Of a stretch of DNA of 64,000 nt, positions 27,083 through 34,515 are shown in pieces. Both the position numbers and the translations under genes were made by a program. The notes beneath the pieces are model-generated. The model did not search any database, was not told the DNA's origin, and saw only the letters and a list, made by a program, of their open reading frames with translations. Origin of the DNA: a bacterium (GTDB taxonomy: Bacteria > Myxococcota_A > Bradymonadia > UBA7976 > UBA1532); assembly GCA_030426085.1 (NCBI GenBank), contig JAUHYW010000025.1, forward strand, positions 1 through 64,000. The letters run 5' to 3'. Within the stretch, counting starts at the first letter, position 1. The number at the start of each line of letters is the position of its first letter.

Positions 27083-27685
27083 TCAGGGGCCTTTCGGCGG
27101 GCGCCAGCGGGCGCCGGTCTCGCAGTCGACGTGGTACAGGTCGACCCCCCGGGGGCCCGCCTCGAGCACCCCGAAGACGATGGGCAGCGCGAAGCGGCGG
27201 GGGCCGATGGAGCCCGGGTTGAACACCACGAAGCCGGCGTCGCGGGCGACGAGCGGGACGTGGCTGTGGCCGCAGATCACGAGATCGGCGGCGAAGCCCT
27301 CGGCCAGCCGGCGGGCGTCGGCCCGCAGCCGGGGGCCGCGCACCGCGATGTGGGTCAGCAGGATGCGCAGCGCGGAGTCGCCCCGCTCGAGGGTCAGCTC
27401 GACGACGTCCGGCGGCCCCTCGCGGCCGTCGATGTTGCCCCGCACCGCGATGACCGGCGCGACCTCGCCCAGCGCGGTCAGGACCGAGAGGTCGCCGATG
27501 TCGCCCCCGTGCACGATGGCCGCCGGCCCGAGGTCGCGCAGCAGCGGCAGCGCCCGGGGGTGGGGGTGGCTGTGGGTGTCGGCGACGACGGCGACCCGGC
27601 CGCCCTCGGGGGGCAGCGTCAGGGTGCGCTGCGCGGTGCGGGGCGGGGTCTGGGGGGTGAAGCGGTTGCGGGCGCGGCGGGGCAT
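27083..27685 (-). CDS. YfcE/MJ0936-type metallophosphoesterase
   Basis: A 200-residue calcineurin-like phosphoesterase with all metal-binding motifs: [27 protein letters not shown] and GHSHVPLVA, ending in [10 protein letters not shown]. This compact family hydrolyses phosphodiesters in vitro, with physiological substrates mostly unknown. It is the first gene of a minus-strand unit running to the hybrid kinase. The start at ATG 27685 has no clear ribosome site. A TATACT box ends eight bases before it, so the mRNA may be leaderless. The N-terminal 30 residues are basic and probably disordered. Confidence 0.88.
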   Translation of the reverse strand: MPRRARNRFTPQTPPRTAQRTLTLPPEGGRVAVVADTHSHPHPRALPLLRDLGPAAIVHGGDIGDLSVLTALGEVAPVIAVRGNIDGREGPPDVVELTLERGDSALRILLTHIAVRGPRLRADARRLAEGFAADLVICGHSHVPLVARDAGFVVFNPGSIGPRRFALPIVFGVLEAGPRGVDLYHVDCETGARWRPPKGP

Positions 27686-27692
27686 GGCGCGC

Positions 27693-27698
27693 AGTATA
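27693..27698 (-). promoter_or_regulatory. -10 box immediately upstream of the phosphoesterase start
   Basis: Minus strand TATACT, five of six to consensus and one of very few such boxes in this GC-rich interval, seven bases before the ATG at 27685. It has no convincing -35 hexamer. If used, transcription starts at or beside the start codon. Confidence 0.4.
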
Positions 27699-27792
27699 CA
27701 GCAGCCACGGCGGGGGGCGGGCGCCCGTCTTCGGGTGCCTCGATCGGCCGCGAGACGGTAGATTCGGCCCCCCGAGACCCCGGAGACCCGTC

Positions 27793-29604
27793 ATGCGCGC
27801 TGCCTTCGTGCTCGCCCTCTCCCTCGCGCTCGCCGCCTGCGGCGAGGAGACCCCCGAACCGATCGACGCCGCCGACGCGGCGCCCGAGCCAGCGCCCGAT
27901 CCGGAGCCGCAGCCCGACCCCGAGCCGCCGGCCTGCGACGGCCTCGACGCCGACGGCGACGGGATCTGCGACCGGGAGCGGGCCGACTGGAGCCGCGCCG
28001 CCACCGTCGAGCCGGGGACCCACCGGGGCGACATCTATCGGCTCGGCGAGGCCCTGCCCGCCGTCGAGGCCGAGGGGCTGGCCCACGCCCAGGTGTGGCC
28101 GGTGACCGTCTCGGGCATCCTGATGCCCTACGCCGCGATGAACCGGGCGCTCGACCCCGAGGCCGACGACCCCCGGCTGCTCACCCTGCGGGGCAACGCC
28201 GCCGAGACGGTGGGCTTCGAGACGACCGAGGGCTTCTACCGCTGGCTGGGGCTGCCGGCCTACGACCCGCCGGGCGAGGGCCCGTTCGCCGGGCTGCCCT
28301 ACGCCGCTCCCCGCCCGCCGGGCGCGCCCGACGACGCGCCGATGGGGGTCGGGGTCATCGCCACCGACAGCGTCGAGGCGCTGACCTTCTCGTGCAGCGC
28401 GTGCCACGCCGGGCGGCTGCTGGGGCGCACGGTGATGGGGCTGGCCAACCGGCAGGCGCGGGCCAACAGCTTCTTCCACATCGCCAAGAGCCTGCTGCCG
28501 GTCATCTCGAGCCCGCTGCTGCTCGATCTGATCGAGGTGACCGACGACGAGATGCGGCTGATCGAGCGCACGCTGGGCCACGTCGCGAACGTCGACGCCC
28601 GCCGCCCGGTGGCGCTGGGGCTGGACACCTCGCTGGCCCAGGTGGCGCTGAGCCTCGCCCGGCGGGGCGACGACCCCTACGCCGAGCCCAGCGTCGACCG
28701 GCAGCTCCGGCCGCTGCCCAACGGGCTGGACGAGGCCGTCGCCGACAGCAAGCCGATGCCGTGGTGGACCCTCAAGTACAAGACCCGCTGGCTGGCCGAC
28801 GGCTCGATCGTCTCGGGCAACCCGGTGCTGACCAACTTCCTGTGGAACGAGATCGGGCGGGGCACCGACCTGCGGGAGCTGGAGGCCTGGATGCAGGCCA
28901 ATCCCCGGGCCGTCGACGCCCTGACGGTGGCCGTCTTCGCCAGCCGGCCGCCGCGGTGGACCGACTACTTCGACGCCGACTCCATCGACCTCGACGCCGC
29001 CCGCCGGGGTCAGGCCGCCTTCGCGACGCGCTGCGCCCGGTGCCACGGGACCTACGAGAAGGGGTGGGACGCCGACGAGCCGCTCGATCCCGTCGAGCGG
29101 CTGCGCACGACCCGGGTGGTCTATCACCCGACGACGCCGGTGTTCGACGTGGGCACCGACCCCGGCCGGGCGCAGGGTATGGCCCACTTCGCCGATCGGC
29201 TCAACGCGCTGGCGATCTCGCAGTGGATGCAGACGACCGTCGAGGTCCAGTCGGGCTACGTGCCGCCGCCGCTGGACGGCGTCTGGGCCCGGTATCCATA
29301 CCTGCACAACAACAGCGTGCCGACGCTGTGCGACCTGCTGACGCCGCCCGGCGACCGGCCGACGGAGTTCTACCAGGGGCCGTCGGAGGACGCCGAGACC
29401 GACTTCGACGCCGACTGCGTGGGCTACCCGGTCGGCGAGGCGGTGCCCCCGGCGTGGCTCGAGATCGAGGACGGGCTGATCGACACGACGCAGCCCGGGC
29501 TGTCGAACCAGGGGCACGACGAGATGCTCGACGGGCGCGACGGCAACCCCCCGATCTCCGCCGAGGAGCGGGCGGATCTGGTGATGTTCCTCAAGACGCT
29601 GTGA
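27793..29604 (+). CDS. Dihaem c-type cytochrome lipoprotein (cytochrome c peroxidase/RoxA-like), copy 1
   Basis: A 603-residue exported protein. MRAAFVLALSLALAACGEE is a lipoprotein signal, followed by an acidic Pro/Asp-rich linker and DADGDGICDRERADW, a calcium-type loop. Two CxxCH haem sites are visible: CSACHAGRLLG near residue 200 and CARCHGTYEKGWD near 415. The C-terminal block YPYLHNNSVPTLCDLLTPPG resembles cytochrome c peroxidase, MauG and rubber-oxygenase RoxA proteins, which share a dihaem core. The protein probably sits in the outer membrane or periplasm and does redox chemistry on peroxide or an organic substrate. It is followed within eight bases by a paralogue. Which substrate is used cannot be told. 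Confidence 0.87.
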   Translation: MRAAFVLALSLALAACGEETPEPIDAADAAPEPAPDPEPQPDPEPPACDGLDADGDGICDRERADWSRAATVEPGTHRGDIYRLGEALPAVEAEGLAHAQVWPVTVSGILMPYAAMNRALDPEADDPRLLTLRGNAAETVGFETTEGFYRWLGLPAYDPPGEGPFAGLPYAAPRPPGAPDDAPMGVGVIATDSVEALTFSCSACHAGRLLGRTVMGLANRQARANSFFHIAKSLLPVISSPLLLDLIEVTDDEMRLIERTLGHVANVDARRPVALGLDTSLAQVALSLARRGDDPYAEPSVDRQLRPLPNGLDEAVADSKPMPWWTLKYKTRWLADGSIVSGNPVLTNFLWNEIGRGTDLRELEAWMQANPRAVDALTVAVFASRPPRWTDYFDADSIDLDAARRGQAAFATRCARCHGTYEKGWDADEPLDPVERLRTTRVVYHPTTPVFDVGTDPGRAQGMAHFADRLNALAISQWMQTTVEVQSGYVPPPLDGVWARYPYLHNNSVPTLCDLLTPPGDRPTEFYQGPSEDAETDFDADCVGYPVGEAVPPAWLEIEDGLIDTTQPGLSNQGHDEMLDGRDGNPPISAEERADLVMFLKTL

Positions 29605-29612
29605 GGGGGCCC

Positions 29613-31367
29613 ATGCTGCGCCGACTGCTCGCGCCTCTGCTCCTGCTCGCCTGCGGCCCGGTGGACGAGCAGCCCGACGCCGCCGACGGCGCCCCGCCCG
29701 ACGCTGCGCCCGCCGCCCGCTGCGCTTCGGGCTTCGATCTGGACGACGACGGCGTCTGCGACCGGGCGCAGATCGACTGGCGGGCGCCCATCCCGCCGGG
29801 GGCCGATCGGCGGGACATCTTCGGCCTCGGCCCGCGCCTGCCGGACGTCGTCGAGCGGGGGCTGGGCCACCTCGACACCTGGCCGGTGGCCGAGACCGGC
29901 GCGCTGTTGCCCTGGCGGCTGACCCGGCTCGCGCTCGACCCCGACGTCGAGGACCCGCTGCTGCGCCGGCTGCGGGCGGGCGCGCTGCCCACGTTCGGCT
30001 TCGATACGCTGCCCGGCTTCTTCGAGTGGCTGGGGCTGCCCCCGCGGCCCGCCGGGTGGACCGCCTCGCCGACGCCCGCCGACCACGATGACCCGTGGCC
30101 CCTCGGCGCCGGGCTGGTCGACACCCCCGCCGGCCCGGCGCTGTCGTTCGGCTGCACCACCTGCCACGCCGGGCGCCTGCTCGGCCGCACGATCGTCGGC
30201 CTGCCCAACCGGGCCAGCCGGGCCAACGCCTTCTTCGACGTGAGCCGGCAGCTCCTGCCGCTGCTGTCGTCGGACTTCGTGCTCGACACGCTCGGCGCCG
30301 ACGACGCCGAGCGCGATCTGGCCCTGCGCAGCGCCGCGGCGGCGCTCAGCGTGGGCAGCCGCCGCCCGCAGGCGCTGGGGCTCGACAGCTCGGTGGCCCA
30401 CATGAGCCTCAGCCTCGCCCGCCGGGGCGCCGATCCGTGGGCCGAGCCCGATCCGGGCCGGCAGCTCGCGCCCGAAGAGACCCCGCTCGACCGGCTGGTG
30501 GCCGACAGCAAGCCCCGCCCGTGGTGGACCTCGAAGTACAAGACCCGGTGGACCGCCGACGGCTCGAACCAGGGCGATCCGATCGTGATCAACCTGCTGT
30601 GGAACGAGATCGGGCGGGGCACCGACCTGCGGGCGTTCGGGGCGTGGCTCGACGCCAACGGGGACGTGGTCGATGCGATGACCGCAGCCGTCTTCGCCAA
30701 CCCGGCGCCCCGGTGGACCGACTTCTTCCCGCCCGAGAGCGTCGACCTCGCCGCCGCCCGCCGGGGGCAGGCCGAGTTCGCCCGGCGGTGCGTGACGTGC
30801 CACGGGACCTACGAGAAGGCGTGGGACGACGCCGGCGCCGAGGCCCTCGACCCCGCCGCGCGGCTGCGCACGACCCGGGTGCTGTATCACCCCGACACCC
30901 CGGTGCTCGACGTGGGCACCGACCCCCAGCGGGCGCAGGCCATCGAGACGTTCGCCCGGCAGGTGGGGCGGCTGGCGCTGCTCGAGCGGCACGGCATCAC
31001 CACCGCGCCCACCGGGGGCTACGTGCCGCCGCCGCTGGAGGGCATCTGGGCCCGCTACCCCTACCTGCACAACAGCAGCGTGCCGACGCTGTGCGCGCTG
31101 CTGTCCCCGCCCGAGGAGCGCCCGGTCGAGTTCCGCCAGGGGCCGTCGGAGGATCCGGCGACCGACTTCGACGCCGACTGCGTGGGCTATCCCATCGGCG
31201 ACGCCATCCCCGAGGCGTGGCACGCCATCGAAGACAGCCTGGTCGACACGACCACCCCCGGCTTGTCGAACGGGGGGCACCACACCATGCTGGACGGCAG
31301 CGACGGCAACCCGCCGCTCGACGCCGACACCCGGCGCGATCTGGTGATGTTCCTCAAGACGCTGTGA
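29613..31367 (+). CDS. Dihaem c-type cytochrome lipoprotein (cytochrome c peroxidase/RoxA-like), copy 2
   Basis: A 584-residue paralogue of the preceding gene, co-linear over its length. The lipobox is in LLAPLLLLACGPV. Haem motifs are CTTCHAGRLLG and CVTCHGTYEKAWD. YPYLHNSSVPTLCALLSPP matches the same C-terminal block as copy 1, and the last residues, DLVMFLKTL, are the same in both genes. The start at ATG 29613 lies eight bases after the previous stop with a GAGGGGG ribosome site. An open frame running back to 28095 is an artefact of reading through copy 1. The two products may form a heterodimer, or one may be a specialised duplicate. The stop region itself is duplicated. Confidence 0.87.
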   Translation: MLRRLLAPLLLLACGPVDEQPDAADGAPPDAAPAARCASGFDLDDDGVCDRAQIDWRAPIPPGADRRDIFGLGPRLPDVVERGLGHLDTWPVAETGALLPWRLTRLALDPDVEDPLLRRLRAGALPTFGFDTLPGFFEWLGLPPRPAGWTASPTPADHDDPWPLGAGLVDTPAGPALSFGCTTCHAGRLLGRTIVGLPNRASRANAFFDVSRQLLPLLSSDFVLDTLGADDAERDLALRSAAAALSVGSRRPQALGLDSSVAHMSLSLARRGADPWAEPDPGRQLAPEETPLDRLVADSKPRPWWTSKYKTRWTADGSNQGDPIVINLLWNEIGRGTDLRAFGAWLDANGDVVDAMTAAVFANPAPRWTDFFPPESVDLAAARRGQAEFARRCVTCHGTYEKAWDDAGAEALDPAARLRTTRVLYHPDTPVLDVGTDPQRAQAIETFARQVGRLALLERHGITTAPTGGYVPPPLEGIWARYPYLHNSSVPTLCALLSPPEERPVEFRQGPSEDPATDFDADCVGYPIGDAIPEAWHAIEDSLVDTTTPGLSNGGHHTMLDGSDGNPPLDADTRRDLVMFLKTL

Positions 31368-31381
31368 CCAAGACGCTGTGA
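31355..31381 (+). repeat. Duplicated stop-codon segment
   Basis: CAAGACGCTGTGA occurs at 31355-31367 and again at 31369-31381, a 14-base period, so the cytochrome gene's last codons and stop are repeated just after its stop. It is a recent slip or an annealing scar. The copy is also identical to the end of copy 1 of the cytochrome gene near 29592-29604. Confidence 0.9.
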
Positions 31382-31388
31382 GGCCGGC

Positions 31389-31907
31389 ATGAGCCCCGAC
31401 ATCCGCATCGAGTCCTTCGACCACCGGCTCGCGCCGCCCCACGCGCCGCTGATCCGCCGCGTCGAAGCGGCCCGGTCCGCCGCCGAGCGGGCGCTGCCCA
31501 ACGGCCTGCAACGCCCGCCCGCGGCGGTCGCGGGCATCCTGGTGGAGCGCTCGAAGTGGCTGGCGCAGTTCGCCCGCGTCGGCGAGGGCCCCGACGCGCC
31601 GGTCGTCGGCTTCAAGCTGGGCTACGCCGAGCGCTCGACCCGCTTCTACAGCTGGCTGGGCGGGGTCGACCCCGACTTCCGCCGGCGGGGCATCGCCCGC
31701 CAGCTCATGGTCGACCAGCACCGGTGGTGCACCGCTGAGGGCTTCGAGCTGATCGAGACGTCGACCACCAACCGCTTCCGGGCGATGCTGCTGCTCAACC
31801 TGCGGATGGGGTTCGACGTGGTCGGCACCCGCGCGGGCGAGCACGCCCTGAACATCCTGCTGGCCAAGTCGCTCAAGCCGCGCCCCGGGATCACGGGCGT
31901 CCTGTGA
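31389..31907 (+). CDS. GNAT-family N-acetyltransferase
   Basis: A 172-residue acyl-CoA-dependent acetyltransferase. The acetyl-CoA pyrophosphate loop reads DPDFRRRGIARQLM (the R/Q-x-x-G-x-G/A form), preceded by the strand STRFYSWLGGV and followed by EGFELIETSTTNRFRAMLLLN, a typical GNAT motif B. It lies 21 bases after the second cytochrome gene, so it is probably in the same transcript. Its 3' end overlaps the convergent CHAT gene by 17 bases. The acceptor could be a small molecule or a protein terminus; nothing here decides it. Confidence 0.85.
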   Translation: MSPDIRIESFDHRLAPPHAPLIRRVEAARSAAERALPNGLQRPPAAVAGILVERSKWLAQFARVGEGPDAPVVGFKLGYAERSTRFYSWLGGVDPDFRRRGIARQLMVDQHRWCTAEGFELIETSTTNRFRAMLLLNLRMGFDVVGTRAGEHALNILLAKSLKPRPGITGVL

Positions 31908-34515
31908 GCCGCCAGCCGCGCCAGCCGGGGTCGCCGGCGGCGAGGCTGTCGGCCACCGCCCGGCGGAAGGCGGACCCCGGGGCCTCGGCGCCGCCCGCCG
32001 CGTAGAAGCGCTGCACGAACCGGCGGGCGGCGGCGTCGTCGAGCACGGTGTCGGCCGCCAGCACCGCCCGGGCGCCGAGCGCGACGAGCACCTCGGGCAG
32101 CGCCCACGCCTCCTCTCGGCTCAGCGCGCCCCGGCGGGCGGTCTCGCACCCGCTGAGCACCGCCACCCGGGGCGCGGCCCGGGCCAGCAGGACCTCGGCC
32201 GCCGTCAGCCGGACCCCGTCGGCCAGCTTCAGGTGCGCGCCCCACGGCCCGTGGGCGCCGGGGGCGCCGTGCCCCGCGAAGTGCAGCCAGCGGGCGTCGT
32301 CCATCGCAGCCAGCGCCGCCGACGCCGTCGCCGCCCCGCCGAGCAGCAGCCGGGCCCCGGACGCGGCGACGGCCCGCCCCTCGACCCGGGCGTGGGGCAG
32401 ATCGCCGGTGGGATCGGCGATGACGACCGGCGGGCGGGCGCCCGCTCGGGGCGGGGTCGCGAGCAGCCGGGCGGCGGGCAGCCAGGTCACCGGCAGGCGC
32501 GCGGTCCACGGGCGACCGTCGGGGGCCGGCGGCAGATCCCGGGCCGCGGCGAGGCCGCCGTCGACGATGATCAGCCCCGCGGCCCCGGTCAGCCGGTCGC
32601 GCCACGGCCCGAGCGGATCGGCCGGGTCGACCGGGTGGACCTCGAGCCTCCCGGTCGACAGCCAGAAGCCGCGCCGCGCGCCGTCGAACGCGACCAGGAC
32701 CTCACCCGGGGCCAGCGCCGCCCGCACGTCGTCGAGGGTCACCCCGATCTCCGGCCCCCCGTCGCCCAGCGCCGCCTCGGCCGCGTCGAAGAGCCGCCGC
32801 AGCCGCCGCCGCCCCTCCGCGCGCCCGGCGCGCCAGCGGGCCTGCTCTTCGGGGGGCAGCCCGTCGCCGGCGAAGCGCTCCCCGTCGAACGCGGCCCGAG
32901 CCCGGCGCCACGCCGACAGCGCCTCGGCCCACCGGGCGGCGGCGGCGTCGTCCAGCGCGTCCAGCCGGGCCCGGGCGGTCAGCTCGCTCAGCACCCGGCC
33001 CCGGGCCTCGTCGGCGACGGCGAACGCCGCCCCGGGATCGCCCTCGGCCAGCCGCAGCTCGACCAGCGCGTCCACCAGCGCCTGCCGATCGGCGTAGAAG
33101 GCCGAGCGCCCCTGCGCCGCGCCGACCCCGGCCGCCTGCTCGCGGATGAGGTCGAGCCCCGCCCGCCACGCCGCGCCGGCCCCCTCGAGATCGCCCAGCA
33201 TCCGCCGGGCCCGGCCCTCCAGCAGCGCCCGCCGCCAGCGCAGGTGCGCCGCCCCGGCCGCGATCGTTTCGGCCGCAGCCGCCGCCCGATCGAGCGCGGC
33301 CCGGGGGTCGCCCTCGGCCAGCGCCAGCTCGATCTCCAGGAGCGCCACGAACGCCGCCGAGAACCCGCCCGCGTCGGGATCGGCGGCCCGCGCTCGGGCC
33401 AGCGCCGACCGGGCCCCGTCGAGGTCGTCGGCCAGCAGCGCCGCCCGGGCGCGGTTGGCGGCGGCGTTGGCCCGGCGGGGGCCCGGGGGCAGCTCGATGG
33501 CGGCGAAGTGGCGCACCAGCCCCGGGTAGTCGGGGGACAGCGCGCCGGCCTGCATCGCCCGCAGGCGGATCCAGCCCGCGTCGACGGCGAAGTGTGGCCG
33601 CAGCGCCGCGCCCCGGGGCCCGAGGCGGTCCAGCGTGGCCCGGCTGCGGTCGAGGGCGGCCAGCGCGGCGGCGTGCTCGCCCCGGTCTTGCAGCAGGCTG
33701 GCCCGGGCCAGCGCGAAGCCCACCGCGTCCACATCGCGCCCGGCGGCCTCGACCCCGGCGATGGCGTGGCTCAAGTGCTCGGCGGCCGCCCGGAAGCGAC
33801 CGATCTGCTGATCGACGAGCCCCTGGTAGTAGCGGGCGAGGGCCACGCCCGCCGGCAGCCCCGCCGCCGCGGCCGCGACCCGGGCCTCGCGGGCCAGGGC
33901 GGCGGCCTCGACGTAGCGCTGGGCCCACAGCAGGCGATGAGCCCCGAGGCGCAGCGCGCGGGCGGCGTCGACCGGGCGGTGGGCGGCGGCGGCGGCGGCG
34001 GCGCGGGAGGCGGCGGCGGCCTCGGCGGGCGGGGCGACGCGGGCCGCTTCGAGGGCGAACCGCCACCCCTCGCCCGGCGGCGGATCGGCGAGCAGGCGCC
34101 GGGCCTCGTCGACGCGGCCGGCGCGGCGGGCGGCCTCGATCGCCCGGAGCGCGGGCGGAGGCGCGGGCGCGAACCGGGCCGGGATCCGGGCCACCGGGTG
34201 GCCGGCGCGCACGATCCGGATCTCGCCGGCCACGCCGGGCGGCCCGTCGGCGCAGACCCGGACGAGGCCTCGGGCATCGGGCGCCGGCAGGGGCGTCGGC
34301 GGGCGGCCATCGGGGCAGCGGACCGCGAGCCCGGCGGCGGCGGGCGGCGCCCGCAGCGTGGCCCCCGCGGGCCCGATCTCGGGGCGCCAGAACCCCCGGT
34401 GCAGCGCGAGGCCGGCGGGGTCGATCAGCGCGACGGACAGGGGCGGCGGCGGCTCGGCGCAGGCCAGCAGCGCCCACCCGATCAGCCCCAGCGCGGCGGG
34501 CGACGGGCGGCTCAC
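31891..34515 (-). CDS. TPR-like helical repeat and CHAT protease
   Basis: An 874-residue protein starting at GTG 34515, whose start overlaps the S8 gene stop (GTGA). A hydrophobic N-terminus with LLAC suggests a lipoprotein or membrane anchor (LIGWALLACAEPP). Then comes a beta-rich segment of about 100 residues. Residues about 130-520 are Ala-rich helical repeats of TPR type (for example ARYYQGLVDQQIGRFRAAAE). The C-terminal CHAT domain, a caspase-like clan CD protease, has the histidine in HFAGHG (H749) and the cysteine in VLSGCETA (C790), so it should be active. CHAT proteases often act in regulated cleavage, including separase-like, CRISPR type III-E (Csx29) and gasdermin-activating systems. 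Here it is the last gene of a sigma/anti-sigma operon. Confidence 0.9.
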   Translation of the reverse strand: MSRPSPAALGLIGWALLACAEPPPPLSVALIDPAGLALHRGFWRPEIGPAGATLRAPPAAAGLAVRCPDGRPPTPLPAPDARGLVRVCADGPPGVAGEIRIVRAGHPVARIPARFAPAPPPALRAIEAARRAGRVDEARRLLADPPPGEGWRFALEAARVAPPAEAAAASRAAAAAAAHRPVDAARALRLGAHRLLWAQRYVEAAALAREARVAAAAAGLPAGVALARYYQGLVDQQIGRFRAAAEHLSHAIAGVEAAGRDVDAVGFALARASLLQDRGEHAAALAALDRSRATLDRLGPRGAALRPHFAVDAGWIRLRAMQAGALSPDYPGLVRHFAAIELPPGPRRANAAANRARAALLADDLDGARSALARARAADPDAGGFSAAFVALLEIELALAEGDPRAALDRAAAAAETIAAGAAHLRWRRALLEGRARRMLGDLEGAGAAWRAGLDLIREQAAGVGAAQGRSAFYADRQALVDALVELRLAEGDPGAAFAVADEARGRVLSELTARARLDALDDAAAARWAEALSAWRRARAAFDGERFAGDGLPPEEQARWRAGRAEGRRRLRRLFDAAEAALGDGGPEIGVTLDDVRAALAPGEVLVAFDGARRGFWLSTGRLEVHPVDPADPLGPWRDRLTGAAGLIIVDGGLAAARDLPPAPDGRPWTARLPVTWLPAARLLATPPRAGARPPVVIADPTGDLPHARVEGRAVAASGARLLLGGAATASAALAAMDDARWLHFAGHGAPGAHGPWGAHLKLADGVRLTAAEVLLARAAPRVAVLSGCETARRGALSREEAWALPEVLVALGARAVLAADTVLDDAAARRFVQRFYAAGGAEAPGSAFRRAVADSLAAGDPGWRGWRLTGRP

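Noticed and set aside
28095-31367. 1090-residue plus frame reading through both cytochrome genes
   Set aside because: Its first half is out of frame with the haem motifs of copy 1; only the part from 29613 is the real second cytochrome.
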